A stretch of DNA of 64,000 bases. It comes from Sporomusa malonica. GTDB taxonomy: Bacteria; Bacillota; Negativicutes; Sporomusales; Sporomusaceae. Shown piece by piece: positions 26,547 to 35,390 of this stretch. Within the stretch, counting starts at the first letter, position 1; every line of letters begins with the position of its first letter. The stretch is from positions 1 to 64,000 of the forward strand of contig NZ_FWXI01000019.1 in NCBI RefSeq assembly GCF_900176355.1. The letters are read 5' to 3'. The notes below the pieces were generated by a model, which was given only the letters and a program-made list of their open reading frames with translations, had not been told where the DNA came from and made no database searches. The position numbers were made by a program, and so were the translations under genes.

Positions 26547-27026
26547 ATGCCCTTTACGGAAAATGTTATTAGCATATCCGCATTCGTTATTGCTTTGCTT
26601 CTATTGATTTTTGTGGTTGACTGGAGATATTTCCGGGACTGGGTTGTCGTTTATCTATTTAAATGTAATCTTGACTTCATTTGGGGGAGTCCGGTAGTAA
26701 ATTTGAAGTTGATCGAGTATCCCTATCACTGGTTGCCTTATTACTACGATACCAGCATCTTATTTGAGTTATGGGTATTCCCGATCTTGTGTGTACTCTA
26801 TAATCAAGTGACCAAGAATCGAGGCATTGGGCCTATTATTTACTATGCTCTACTATTTAGTGCGGGGATAACGGCGATCGAATATCCATTAGAGCGCTAT
26901 ACGGGTCTTATCCACTATATTGACTGGAGCTGGTTTACTACTTTTTACACACTGACTATTACATTTTTACTGTCGAGAACTTTTATTGCCCTTTTTCGGC
27001 GCGGGTGTGATTATTTTGAGCGATGA
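26547..27026 (+). CDS. CBO0543-type small membrane protein
   Basis: A 159-residue protein with about five hydrophobic segments (ISISAFVIALLLLIFVVDW, LFELWVFPILCVLY, IGPIIYYALLFSAGITAIEY, WFTTFYTLTITFLLSRTFI). The pattern, with many Trp/Tyr and the motif TAIEYPLERYTGLIHYI, matches the CBO0543 family found in spore-forming Firmicutes; its function is unknown. The start at 26547 has GGGAGA eight bases upstream; an ATG fifteen codons earlier lacks a ribosome binding site. It is a single-gene unit. Confidence 0.65.
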   Translation: MPFTENVISISAFVIALLLLIFVVDWRYFRDWVVVYLFKCNLDFIWGSPVVNLKLIEYPYHWLPYYYDTSILFELWVFPILCVLYNQVTKNRGIGPIIYYALLFSAGITAIEYPLERYTGLIHYIDWSWFTTFYTLTITFLLSRTFIALFRRGCDYFER

Positions 27027-27055
27027 ATAACGCATCGCCAAATTTTCCTTAAATT

Positions 27056-27087
27056 ATAATCCGTAGATGCTTGCGTCTACGGATTAT
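27056..27087 (+). terminator. rho-independent terminator
   Basis: ATAATCCGTAGA and TCTACGGATTAT form a perfect 12-base stem with an 8-base loop. The first copy of the intergenic repeat follows immediately. Confidence 0.75.
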
Positions 27088-27093
27088 TTGTGT

Positions 27094-27184
27094 CCTGTTA
27101 GAAAGTATAACTCTCCTCCTGGATAAGGGCAGCATCGGCTTCCGCTGTCGCCAGAGGCTCGGCGCAAGCTGTGCTTTCTTTATA
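27094..27184 (+). repeat. dispersed intergenic repeat, copy 1
   Basis: About 91 bases running from CCTGTTAGAAAGTATAACT to TTTCTTTATA, with the constant block CTGGATAAGGGCAGCATCGG and a stem-loop region (GGCTT...CGCC...GGCG...AAGCT). Copies at 33675 and 39007 have the same orientation. It lies just after a terminator. Confidence 0.8.
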
Positions 27185-27328
27185 TTTAGAAGGAGAATGG
27201 AATATCGGTTGCATCGATATCAGAGGCTATACGACATTTATCATTTTTTTATATAAATGAAAAATGTTATTATATTTGCCATAAATTTATTAATAATACA
27301 AAATTTGTTCATTTATATAAATCTATCA

Positions 27329-27357
27329 TTGACCAGGATAATATTACCATGTTAATA
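27329..27357 (+). promoter_or_regulatory. probable sigma-A promoter of the DUF3798/ABC operon
   Basis: TTGACC (27329-27334) and TTAATA (27352-27357) are 17 bases apart, upstream of the lipoprotein gene at 27453. Confidence 0.55.
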
Positions 27358-27452
27358 TTAGGTAAACAAGGTAAATGATGGATAAAAATGGGCTTGGTAG
27401 TTAAAGAAGAGAGCTTCTTTTACTAATATTATATTAAACCGGAGGGGATTTG

Positions 27453-28607
27453 ATGTTTAAAAAGGGTTTCTTACTACTGCTCACAATGATGTTACTCGTT
27501 GTATTTACGGGATGTGGTAAGTCAACGCCGGCCCAATCGGAAGCTCCCAAAAAGGTTAAAATTGGTATAATGACTACTACCGTCGCTCAAAATGAGGAAG
27601 AGTACCGTGCGGCAGAAAAAATGGTTAAGAAGTATGGTAAGGATGTAATCTTGTTTAAGACGACTCCTGACAACTTTATGAAAGAGCAAGAGACAACCAT
27701 TTCAAATATGTTGGCTTTTGCTGCTGACCCTGATTGTAAAGCCATCATTATGTGTCCAGCCGTCCCGGGTTGTGCGGCTGCCTTTGAAAAAGTGAAAGAA
27801 GTCAGACCGGACATGCTTTTGATTGCCGGCGCTCCCAACGAAGACCCGGATATGGTTGCTAAAAAAGCAGATATCATTCTCAATGTTGATGAGCTGGCGA
27901 TGGGAAGAACCATACCGGCTCAAGCTAAAAAATTAGGTGCAACGACATTAGTGCACTATTCTTTCCCTCGCCATATGTCTTATCCGTTACTTGCACAAAG
28001 ACGAGATATTATGAAAGTCGAATCTGAAAAATTAGGGTTAAAGTTTATTGACGCAACGGCTCCCGACCCGTTAGGTGATGCCGGTGTGCCAGGAGCGCAA
28101 CAATTTATCTTGGAAGATGTTCCGAGAAAAGTTAACGAATTTGGCAAAAACACCAACTTCTTCAATACCAACTGCGCTATGCAGGAGCCACTGATTAAGG
28201 CTACGCTGGATGCAGGTGGTATTGATGCGCAGCAATGCTGCCCCAGCCCGTTTCACGGCTATCCTGGAGCTCTCGGCATTCAGATTCCAGCTGAAAAAGC
28301 CGGTGATGTTTCCTATGTTATAGGACAAATCAAAGCAAAGATTGCCGAGAAAAATGGAACAGGCAGATTCTCCACTTGGCCGGTGCCTGTTAATATGTCA
28401 TTCATTGAAGCCGGAGTGGAATACTCCAAAGACTGGGCTGAAGGTAAATTTAAAGAGAAAAACAACAAAGAAATTCTCATGAAGAAATTATCCGAAGCGA
28501 CAGGTACCAAGATCGAAGCGCAAATCCTTAAGACTACTGACAAAACAGGCAAAGAGATTACTCTTGACAACTTCTACCTCATTCTTATTGATTACGTAAC
28601 GTTATAA
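27453..28607 (+). CDS. DUF3798 substrate-binding lipoprotein of an ABC importer
   Basis: A 384-residue lipoprotein. The signal peptide ends in a lipobox with Cys21 (VVFTGC), so the mature protein is anchored outside the membrane. The body has the two-lobe periplasmic-binding pattern (KIGIMTTTVAQNEEEYRAA; later KKLGATTLVHYSF) and belongs to the DUF3798 family, distantly like BMP/sugar-binding proteins. GGAGGGG lies five bases before the ATG. It is the first gene of an ABC operon (ATPase 28755, permeases 30359 and 31402, peptidase 32535). Strong hairpins after it probably raise its transcript above that of the downstream genes. The ligand is unknown; the context points to a proline or hydroxyproline-type compound or peptide. 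Confidence 0.8.
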   Translation: MFKKGFLLLLTMMLLVVFTGCGKSTPAQSEAPKKVKIGIMTTTVAQNEEEYRAAEKMVKKYGKDVILFKTTPDNFMKEQETTISNMLAFAADPDCKAIIMCPAVPGCAAAFEKVKEVRPDMLLIAGAPNEDPDMVAKKADIILNVDELAMGRTIPAQAKKLGATTLVHYSFPRHMSYPLLAQRRDIMKVESEKLGLKFIDATAPDPLGDAGVPGAQQFILEDVPRKVNEFGKNTNFFNTNCAMQEPLIKATLDAGGIDAQQCCPSPFHGYPGALGIQIPAEKAGDVSYVIGQIKAKIAEKNGTGRFSTWPVPVNMSFIEAGVEYSKDWAEGKFKEKNNKEILMKKLSEATGTKIEAQILKTTDKTGKEITLDNFYLILIDYVTL

Positions 28608-28613
28608 AGTAAG

Positions 28614-28655
28614 ACTAAGCTTCAGGTGGGGTTTTAATCTCATCTGAAGCTTAGT
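28614..28655 (+). promoter_or_regulatory. stem-loop after the binding-protein gene
   Basis: ACTAAGCTTCAGGTG pairs with CATCTGAAGCTTAGT, giving 15 pairs with a G-T wobble. It is followed by A rather than T, so it is more likely an mRNA-stabilising hairpin than a terminator. Confidence 0.6.
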
Positions 28656-28674
28656 AAAAAACCAAATGTTTTAT

Positions 28675-28714
28675 GTATAGTAAGGTTGCTGCTTAGTAAG
28701 CAACCTTACTATAC
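28675..28714 (+). promoter_or_regulatory. perfect 16-base stem-loop between the lipoprotein and ATPase genes
   Basis: GTATAGTAAGGTTGCT and its exact complement are separated by eight bases. There is no T-run. It is the second hairpin in the same gap and may limit read-through or protect the 3' end of the lipoprotein mRNA. Confidence 0.65.
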
Positions 28715-28754
28715 ATGAGACAGAGCTGAATGTATATCCGCAGGGGGATGACAA

Positions 28755-30356
28755 ATGGCTGCAGAGTATTTACTTGAGATGAATAATATTGTCAAAGACT
28801 ACTTTGGCAATAAGGTGTTAAAAGGGGTAACAATTAAAGTAAGACCAGGAGAAATTCATGCGTTGGTAGGTGAAAATGGGGCGGGAAAATCCACGCTGAT
28901 GAATATCCTGTTTGGTATGCCTGTTATCTATAGCACGGGCGGGATTAAGGGTGAGGTTGTTTTGGACGGAGAGCCTGTGGCAATAGAATCTCCCAAAACA
29001 GCTATGAATTTAGGAATTGGCATGGTGCATCAAGAATTTATGCTGCTGCCTGGATTTACGATTACTGAGAATATCAAACTCAACCGGGAGACTACCAAGC
29101 ATAATCCGGTTAGTAAGGTCTTGGGAGACAGTCTCAAATCCCTTGACATGCCATCAATGCGAAAAGATGCGCAAAAGGCGCTTAAGACGTTAGGGATGAA
29201 CGTGGATGACTGGCTGCCGGTTGCAGGACTGCCAGTTGGGTACATGCAATTTATTGAAATCGCCAGGGAAATAGACAAAGAGAATATCAAATTGCTGGTG
29301 TTTGACGAACCGACGGCTGTGCTTGCCGAAAGTGAAGCCGACAAGTTGCTGGATGCAATGAAAATACTTGCCGCCCAAGGCATCGCCATCTTATTTATTA
29401 CGCATCGCTTGGATGAAGTCTTAGCGGTTGCCGATTCCATTACCGTCTTGCGTGATGGGGCAAATGTTGGCTTTATTACGCATGAGGAGGCAAACCTCGA
29501 AAATATAGCGGAAATGATGATTGGTAAAAACGTGGAGAGGATAGTGCAAACGGCCAAGGGGGTACAAAACCAGGAAATAGCACTTTCCATTAGAAATATG
29601 AGTGTGACTATGCCGGGGGAAATGGTAAAAAATATAAATTTGGATGTGAAAAGGGGCGAAATTCTGGGCTTGGCCGGATTGGCCGGCCAAGGCAAGATTG
29701 GAGTAGCCAACGGTGTGATGGGTCTGTATCCTGCCACCGGGGAGATTTACAAGGGCAAAAGTCTGCTGGCACTTAATAACCCCAAAAAAGCCATTCAAAG
29801 TAAACTTGCCTTTGTTTCTGAAGACAGAAGAGGCGTAGGCTTACTTTTGGATACTTCGATTGAAATGAATATTATGATGACAAATATGCAGATTCGCGGA
29901 GGATTTCTTAAACCGTTTCTGGGGATTAAAGCCATTCAGATGGCTGATGATAAAAAAATTCGCGAACATGCGCTCAGAATGATCAAAGATCTGGACATCC
30001 GCTGCACCGGGCCGACTCAAATTACCAGAAGGCTTAGTGGCGGAAATCAACAGAAAGTATGTGTGGCAAGAGCTTTGACATTAGAACCGGAAATCTTATT
30101 TGTTTCTGAGCCAACAAGGGGTATTGACATTGGGGCAAAAAAATTATTGCTGGATTTACTGGTCAAGTTGAACCGGGAATTGGGTATGACTATTGTCGTT
30201 ACTTCCAGCGAACTCAGTGAGCTCAGATCAATCTGCGACCGGATTGCAGTTGTCTATGGTGGGACAATTGAAGCCATATTGAGCCCGACTGCGCCTGACG
30301 TAAACTACGGTTTAGCTATGGCTGGTAAATACAGTGACCGAGAGGCGGCTGTATAA
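28755..30356 (+). CDS. ABC transporter ATP-binding protein with two NBDs (RbsA/YufO type)
   Basis: A 533-residue protein with two nucleotide-binding domains. NBD1 has Walker A GENGAGKST, Walker B LLVFDEPTAVL and the switch His in LFITHRLDEV. NBD2 has a degenerate Walker A (GLAGQGKIG), the signature LSGGNQQKVCVARAL and EPTRGIDIGAKK. An intact NBD1 with a degenerate NBD2 is usual in sugar and nucleoside importers of this class. GGGGGATG precedes the ATG. It is followed three bases later by the first permease gene. Confidence 0.9.
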   Translation: MAAEYLLEMNNIVKDYFGNKVLKGVTIKVRPGEIHALVGENGAGKSTLMNILFGMPVIYSTGGIKGEVVLDGEPVAIESPKTAMNLGIGMVHQEFMLLPGFTITENIKLNRETTKHNPVSKVLGDSLKSLDMPSMRKDAQKALKTLGMNVDDWLPVAGLPVGYMQFIEIAREIDKENIKLLVFDEPTAVLAESEADKLLDAMKILAAQGIAILFITHRLDEVLAVADSITVLRDGANVGFITHEEANLENIAEMMIGKNVERIVQTAKGVQNQEIALSIRNMSVTMPGEMVKNINLDVKRGEILGLAGLAGQGKIGVANGVMGLYPATGEIYKGKSLLALNNPKKAIQSKLAFVSEDRRGVGLLLDTSIEMNIMMTNMQIRGGFLKPFLGIKAIQMADDKKIREHALRMIKDLDIRCTGPTQITRRLSGGNQQKVCVARALTLEPEILFVSEPTRGIDIGAKKLLLDLLVKLNRELGMTIVVTSSELSELRSICDRIAVVYGGTIEAILSPTAPDVNYGLAMAGKYSDREAAV

Positions 30357-30358
30357 TC

Positions 30359-31399
30359 ATGGAACTGTGGCAAAAGGTGACCAATAAATACGGCTATCCC
30401 AAGGTTTGTATTACTTTATTCTTGGTAGTTCTGATTACCCTGGCTTTTCTTCAAAAGCAGAACGTGGCAGCCATGTTTGGCGATTCGCTGGTGAGGACAG
30501 CTATGAATGGTATCCTGGTATTGGCAATGGTACCGAGTATTATGTCGGGAACTGGGCTAAATTTCGGTCTGTCTTTAGGTATTATTACCGGACTGCTGGC
30601 TGGCTGTATCAGCATTGAGATGGATATGCGCGGGATGTCGGCGTTTATGTGGGCTGTCATCATATCGATTCCGCTTTCGGCAGCTATGGGCTATGGCTAT
30701 GGCTGGATACTGAATAAGGTAAAAGGCGATGAGATGACAGTAGGTACCTATATGGGCTTTGCTATGGTATCGCTCATGTCTATTGGCTGGCTGCTGATAC
30801 CGTTTAAAAGTCCGGAGATGGTCTGGGCGATTGGCGGCAACGGCCTGCGGACTACCATTGCCCTCAGTGGCAGATTTGCTAAAGTATTGGACGACTTTAT
30901 GGCTATTCCATTTTTTGGCTCGAAGATTCCGACAGGTGCGATACTGTTTTTTGCTATTTTCTGTTTGCTCATGTGGTTGTTTATGAGATCTAAAACCGGT
31001 ATTGCCATGATGGCGGCAGGAGATAATCCCAGCTTTGCTGTGGCTTCAGGGATTGATGTTGACCGGCAGAGGATGATCGGAACAGTAATCTCAACAATAC
31101 TCGGTGGTATTGGCATGCTTGTGTATGCCCAAAGTTTTGGTTTTCTGCAGCTTTACCAAGCGCCGCTCATGATGCCGTTTGCGGCAACTGCAGCCATCTT
31201 AATTGGTGGAGCGTCAGATAAAAAAGCAACAATTGCTCATGTTGTCGCTGGTACGATATTGTTTCAGACGCTATTGACCATATCCATGCCGGTTATAAAC
31301 TCAGCGGTAAATGTCGGAAATCTATCCGAGGTAACCCGCATTATTGTCAGCAATGGGGTTATCCTCTACGCTTTGACAAAAGTGGGAGGGTATCACTAG
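30359..31399 (+). CDS. ABC transporter permease 1 (BPD_transp_2 family)
   Basis: A 346-residue integral membrane protein with eight to ten hydrophobic segments. The RbsC-like motif GDNPSFAVASGIDVDRQRM is the cytoplasmic coupling loop. SGTGLNFGLSLGIITGLLAG is typical of this branch, which imports sugars, nucleosides and some amino acid-like solutes. It starts three bases after the ATPase stop and ends three bases before the second permease, so the three proteins form one transporter. Confidence 0.88.
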   Translation: MELWQKVTNKYGYPKVCITLFLVVLITLAFLQKQNVAAMFGDSLVRTAMNGILVLAMVPSIMSGTGLNFGLSLGIITGLLAGCISIEMDMRGMSAFMWAVIISIPLSAAMGYGYGWILNKVKGDEMTVGTYMGFAMVSLMSIGWLLIPFKSPEMVWAIGGNGLRTTIALSGRFAKVLDDFMAIPFFGSKIPTGAILFFAIFCLLMWLFMRSKTGIAMMAAGDNPSFAVASGIDVDRQRMIGTVISTILGGIGMLVYAQSFGFLQLYQAPLMMPFAATAAILIGGASDKKATIAHVVAGTILFQTLLTISMPVINSAVNVGNLSEVTRIIVSNGVILYALTKVGGYH

Positions 31400-31401
31400 T
31401 T

Positions 31402-32514
31402 ATGAATACAGGCTTAGTAACTAATGACAAACAAGTATTTTCAATTGAGTGGCTGAAAAATTTTCTTAGAGCCAACACAGTGCCGTTGATTTTCCTGGCG
31501 CTCTGTATTGTTACAACGATTGCGTCGCAATTACCGTTGAAATTTGTATTAAACGAACTGGTAGTTCGTTTGTCCAGAAACCTGTTTTTGGTTATTTCGC
31601 TGATTATTCCAGTGCTGGCGGGTATGGGGCTTAATTTCGCGCTGGTTATCGGTGCGATGGCTGGGCAAATCGGGCTAATTGCGGTAAAGATCTGGGATGT
31701 CGGTGGATTAGCGGGTTTTGCCACATCTGTTTTGGTATCTACTCCGTTTGCCATTCTATTTGGCTATCTGACTGGTATTACTTTAAACAAGACCAAAGGC
31801 CGCGAGATGATTACCAGTATGATACTGGGTTTTTTCTCCAACGGACTTTGGCAATTGGTGTTCCTCCTGTTTATCGGTACCCTTATCCCTGTCTATAACC
31901 CGGAGATCGTTCTGAAAGGCGGTGTAGGGTTAAAGAACGCGATTGACCTCAAGTTCATCCAGTACTCGTTGGACAAACTGATCTATTTTAAAATAGGCGG
32001 TATTACCATTCCGGTAATGACTTTTATAGCGGTCATCGCCCTTGGGTGGTTTACTCGGTTTATTATTACCACGAAAATTGGTCAAGATTTTAGAGCATTG
32101 GGTCAAGACTTGCATATTGCTCAAGTGGCTGGGATTCCAACAGATAAAATACGCCTGATTGCTATCACAATATCGACGGTCTTAGCAGCATGGGGTCAGA
32201 TCATATTTCTACAGAACATCGGCACATTAAACACCTATAACAGTCATGAGCAAGTGGGCATGTTCGCGATTGCTGCGCTTTTAATTGGCGGGGCCACTGT
32301 TGCTAAAGCAACAATTACTGACGCTGTCATCGGAACCTTGCTCTTTCATACGCTATTTATTGTGTCTCCCCAGGCTGGTAACAATTTGTTTGGCGATGCG
32401 CAGATCGGTGAATTTTTCCGGGTATTTATTGCGTATGGCATTATCGGTGTATCCTTGCTGCTGCATGCTTGGCATAAATATATGGAAAATAAAAGAAAGA
32501 CCATGCTGGAATAG
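31402..32514 (+). CDS. ABC transporter permease 2 (BPD_transp_2 family)
   Basis: A 370-residue membrane protein homologous to permease 1. Key parts are GMGLNFALVIGAMAGQIGLI, the coupling loop RALGQDLHIAQVAGIPTDKIR and AIAALLIGGATVAKATITDA. The two different permeases presumably form a heterodimer with the double-NBD ATPase, as in BMP-family nucleoside importers. It lies directly upstream of the Xaa-Pro peptidase gene, which suggests the imported material is cleaved inside the cell. Confidence 0.88.
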   Translation: MNTGLVTNDKQVFSIEWLKNFLRANTVPLIFLALCIVTTIASQLPLKFVLNELVVRLSRNLFLVISLIIPVLAGMGLNFALVIGAMAGQIGLIAVKIWDVGGLAGFATSVLVSTPFAILFGYLTGITLNKTKGREMITSMILGFFSNGLWQLVFLLFIGTLIPVYNPEIVLKGGVGLKNAIDLKFIQYSLDKLIYFKIGGITIPVMTFIAVIALGWFTRFIITTKIGQDFRALGQDLHIAQVAGIPTDKIRLIAITISTVLAAWGQIIFLQNIGTLNTYNSHEQVGMFAIAALLIGGATVAKATITDAVIGTLLFHTLFIVSPQAGNNLFGDAQIGEFFRVFIAYGIIGVSLLLHAWHKYMENKRKTMLE

Positions 32515-32534
32515 CTGAATAGGGAGGACGGTAG

Positions 32535-33611
32535 ATGATGAAACAGGAACGAGTTAATAAAATTCTGGAAATAATGGCGGCTGAAGGCATTCCTCAATTG
32601 CTGATTTCTGATCCGGCCGCTATCTTTTATCTGACAGGTAAATGGATCCAGTCGGGAGAGCGAATGCTGGTATTATATCTTTCCAGTAAGGGGAATCACA
32701 AACTATTTATAAACGAGCTCTTTCCGGTATATGATGAACTGGGGGTTGATAAAGTCTGGTTCAATGACACTCAGGATGCAGTGGCCATACTATCCCAGTA
32801 TATTGATAAGGGGAATCCTATTGGTGTTGATAAGAACTGGCCGGCTCACTTTTTGTTAAGGCTTATGGAACAGGCAGGCGATAGCCGGTTTGTAAACGGA
32901 TCAGTCCTTTTGGATCAGATTAGGATGTGTAAAGATCAACAGGAGCGTGCCTTGATGCGGGAGGCCTCGCAGATCAATGATCTGGCCATGGGGCAGTTGA
33001 TTCAGCTTATTCCGGGTGGATATTCAGAGCAAAAACTCGCTCAGCGTCTGGTCGCCATTTATGACGAGTTAGGAGTCAGTTGCTCGTTTGCGCCGATTAT
33101 CGCCTATGGTGCCAATGCGACAGATCCCCACCATGAACCGAATGCTTCCACACTGCAGGCAGGAGAAAGTGTCATAATTGATATCGGCTGCAAAAAGAAT
33201 GACTATTGTGCGGATATGACCCGGACGGTATTTTACAAATATGTACCTGATGCTGCGAGAAAAATATATGACGTAGTTTTTGAGGCCAATAAACGAGCCA
33301 TTGATAAGATAAGGCCTGGCGTTAGGTTTTGTGATATTGATGCTGCCGCCAGAGAGCATATTGAAGCCGCTGGCTACGGCAAGTATTTTACCCATCGTAC
33401 GGGGCACTCCATTGGCCTTGAGGTACATGAATTCGGCGATGTTTCCGCAGTGAATACCGCTCAAGTTCAACCAGGAATGACATTCTCAATTGAGCCAGGG
33501 ATCTATCTGCCAGGCGAAGTCGGGGTGCGAATTGAAGACTTGGTGCTGGTGACAGAAGAAGGCTGCGAAGTGTTAAATAATTTTGAGAAGAAGATTATGA
33601 TTGTAGGCTAG
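32535..33611 (+). CDS. M24-family Xaa-Pro peptidase / prolidase
   Basis: A 358-residue metallopeptidase with the complete M24 metal set: the two Asp of IDIGCKKNDYCADMTRTVF, His in HRTGHSIGLEVHE, and Glu in FSIEPGIYLPGEVG and VRIEDLVLV. The N-terminal 130 residues are the creatinase-like domain. Such enzymes release the residue before proline or split X-Pro dipeptides. Placed between a peptide- or amino-acid-type importer and a HypD dehydratase, it may free proline or hydroxyproline from dipeptides. GGGAGG precedes the ATG. It is the last gene before a terminator. Confidence 0.85.
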   Translation: MMKQERVNKILEIMAAEGIPQLLISDPAAIFYLTGKWIQSGERMLVLYLSSKGNHKLFINELFPVYDELGVDKVWFNDTQDAVAILSQYIDKGNPIGVDKNWPAHFLLRLMEQAGDSRFVNGSVLLDQIRMCKDQQERALMREASQINDLAMGQLIQLIPGGYSEQKLAQRLVAIYDELGVSCSFAPIIAYGANATDPHHEPNASTLQAGESVIIDIGCKKNDYCADMTRTVFYKYVPDAARKIYDVVFEANKRAIDKIRPGVRFCDIDAAAREHIEAAGYGKYFTHRTGHSIGLEVHEFGDVSAVNTAQVQPGMTFSIEPGIYLPGEVGVRIEDLVLVTEEGCEVLNNFEKKIMIVG

Positions 33612-33638
33612 ACGTAATTTTGCGATATGTGTTTATTA

Positions 33639-33672
33639 GGCCTATCAGACGAAGTGCTGATGGGCTTTTTTG
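33639..33672 (+). terminator. rho-independent terminator
   Basis: GCCTATCAG pairs with CTGATGGGC, followed by TTTTTT. Repeat copy 2 starts directly after it. Confidence 0.85.
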
Positions 33673-33674
33673 AT

Positions 33675-33765
33675 CCTGTTAGAAAGTATAACTTTCCGTC
33701 TGGATAAGGGCAACATCGACTTCCGCCGTCGCTAAAGGCTCGGCGCAAGCCATGTTTTCTTTATA
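33675..33765 (+). repeat. dispersed intergenic repeat, copy 2
   Basis: Same length and order as the copies at 27094 and 39007. Differences include CAACATCGACTT for CAGCATCGGCTT and GTCGCTAAAGG for GTCGCCAGAGG. The stem-loop region with CTCGGCGCAAGC is kept. The rest of the gap to 33910 is AT-rich, with no gene seen. Confidence 0.8.
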
Positions 33766-33910
33766 ACCACAACAGGTGTTCGCGTTCATTGTGGTAAAAA
33801 ATATTCACTGATATGAATTTGGAGCTGGAATTTAATAGTGTTATATATTATTATTAAATTAACAATTAATTATAAGCCAAAATAACGGTTGAGACATGAG
33901 GGGTTTTTTT

Positions 33911-34471
33911 ATGAGCAAAGATATTGGCGGTAAGGTTAAAGAACTTAGAACCAGGAAAAAGATGACACTAAAGGAGTTAGGCGAAAAGACCAGTCTGTCA
34001 ACTGGTTTTCTATCGCAGCTGGAAAGAGGATTAACCTCGATTGCGACTGATTCGCTGGAGAAAATTGCTGAGGCGGTAGATGTTGATTTATCCTATTTTT
34101 TTGTCGGCTGCACTAAAAACCGTAATTCGATTATTCGTAGTTATGAAAAAGAAGTGTTTCAAATTATAAATGGACACTTTGTCCATTATCACTTGACGAA
34201 TAATTCAGCAGAAAAGGCAATATTGCCAAGGTTGATTGAACTTTTACCAATCAACTGTAGTGAAGATATCTCCCCGTATGCCCACGAGGGAGAAGAGTTT
34301 GTGTATGTGTTAGAAGGTACATTGACTCTTTTTTTAAACAATGAGCAGTTTGAGCTTTTTCCCGGTGATTCGGCCCACTATAACTCTTCCATAGTTCATA
34401 ATTGGGCCAATTATACCAATAAAATGGTTAGGCTGCTTGTCACAAGCGTCCCCAATCCCTTTAAAGAATAG
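33911..34471 (+). CDS. XRE-family regulator with cupin domain
   Basis: A 186-residue protein. Residues about 8-62 are an HTH_3 domain (VKELRTRKKMTLKELGEKT, STGFLSQLERGLTS); residues about 105-180 are a cupin fold (HEGEEFVYVLEGTLTLFLN, FPGDSAHYNSSIVHNW). XRE-cupin proteins commonly sense a small molecule and control a nearby catabolic operon. It lies just upstream of the radical-SAM activase and HypD genes and probably regulates them. The start at 33911 has AGGGG seven bases upstream. Confidence 0.85.
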   Translation: MSKDIGGKVKELRTRKKMTLKELGEKTSLSTGFLSQLERGLTSIATDSLEKIAEAVDVDLSYFFVGCTKNRNSIIRSYEKEVFQIINGHFVHYHLTNNSAEKAILPRLIELLPINCSEDISPYAHEGEEFVYVLEGTLTLFLNNEQFELFPGDSAHYNSSIVHNWANYTNKMVRLLVTSVPNPFKE

Positions 34472-34484
34472 AGTGTGATTGCTA

Positions 34485-35387
34485 GTGAAAACGGCTTTAA
34501 TCTTCAATATACAAAAATTCTGTGTACATGATGGCCCGGGGATAAGGACTACGGTATTTTTCAAAGGATGCCCGCTAAAGTGCCAGTGGTGCCACAACCC
34601 CGAGAGTCAGAACTTTTCCAAGCAGGTGTTGTGGACACGGGAAAGATGCACCTTTTGCCAGCGATGCGAACAGGCCTGTCCACAAGGGGCTATTTCTGTT
34701 ACACAAAGCTCGGTGCTTCATCATGCCAGCCGCTGCCTGGCCTGTGAGCAATGCATTGATGATTGTGTAAATAACGCTAGAGAAATAGCTGGAGTCGAGT
34801 ATACAGTAAGCCAACTATTGTCTGAGATTGAAAAAGATCGGCCATTTTACGATCAATCCCAAGGCGGAGTCACCTTGTCGGGCGGTGAGGTCATGAGTCA
34901 GATTGAGTTTGCGGCAGAATTGGCTCAAGCCTGCAAGAACCGGGGGATAACGGTTGCCATTGATACCTGCGGGTATGCGCCCTTTAGCAGTTTTGAAAAA
35001 ATCATGGATAGTGTGGATCTTTTTTTGTATGATATCAAGCTCATAGATTCCTCTTTGCACCAGCGGTATACAGGGGCGGATAACAAGCTTATTCTGGGGA
35101 ATCTAAAAAAACTTGCCCAACATAAGGCGCGCATTAACCTGCGGCTGCCTCTGATCGAAGGGTTTAACGCTGATGACCGTAATATTAGGGACATTATTGA
35201 TTTCGTTCAGGATTTCCAGTTGGTAGCGGTAAACCTTTTGCCATATCATGAGTTTGGTAAAACAAAATATAATAAAATGGACGAGAACTACCAGGGAGAG
35301 AAGCTGTTTCCTCCGTCTGAAACAAGGTTAAATGAAATTAAAACTATGTTTGAACAGGCGGAATTTAATGTGAGAATAGGGGGTTAA
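34485..35387 (+). CDS. glycyl radical enzyme activating protein (radical SAM)
   Basis: A 300-residue activase. The radical-SAM motif is CPLKCQWC in VHDGPGIRTTVFFKGCP; two inserted [4Fe-4S] motifs follow (CTFCQRCEQACP and CLACEQCIDDC), as in activases other than that of pyruvate formate-lyase. The SAM-binding GGE is in VTLSGGEVMSQ. It abstracts hydrogen from the C-terminal glycine of the partner enzyme, encoded three bases downstream. The start is uncertain: GTG at 34485 gives the family-like MKTALIFNIQKFCVHDG, while TTG at 34479 would add two residues. Confidence 0.88.
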   Translation: MKTALIFNIQKFCVHDGPGIRTTVFFKGCPLKCQWCHNPESQNFSKQVLWTRERCTFCQRCEQACPQGAISVTQSSVLHHASRCLACEQCIDDCVNNAREIAGVEYTVSQLLSEIEKDRPFYDQSQGGVTLSGGEVMSQIEFAAELAQACKNRGITVAIDTCGYAPFSSFEKIMDSVDLFLYDIKLIDSSLHQRYTGADNKLILGNLKKLAQHKARINLRLPLIEGFNADDRNIRDIIDFVQDFQLVAVNLLPYHEFGKTKYNKMDENYQGEKLFPPSETRLNEIKTMFEQAEFNVRIGG

Positions 35388-35390
35388 TGT

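Noticed and set aside
27071..27256. Small protein encoded across the first intergenic repeat
   Set aside because: The frame runs through a terminator stem and the repeat and is not kept in the other two copies.
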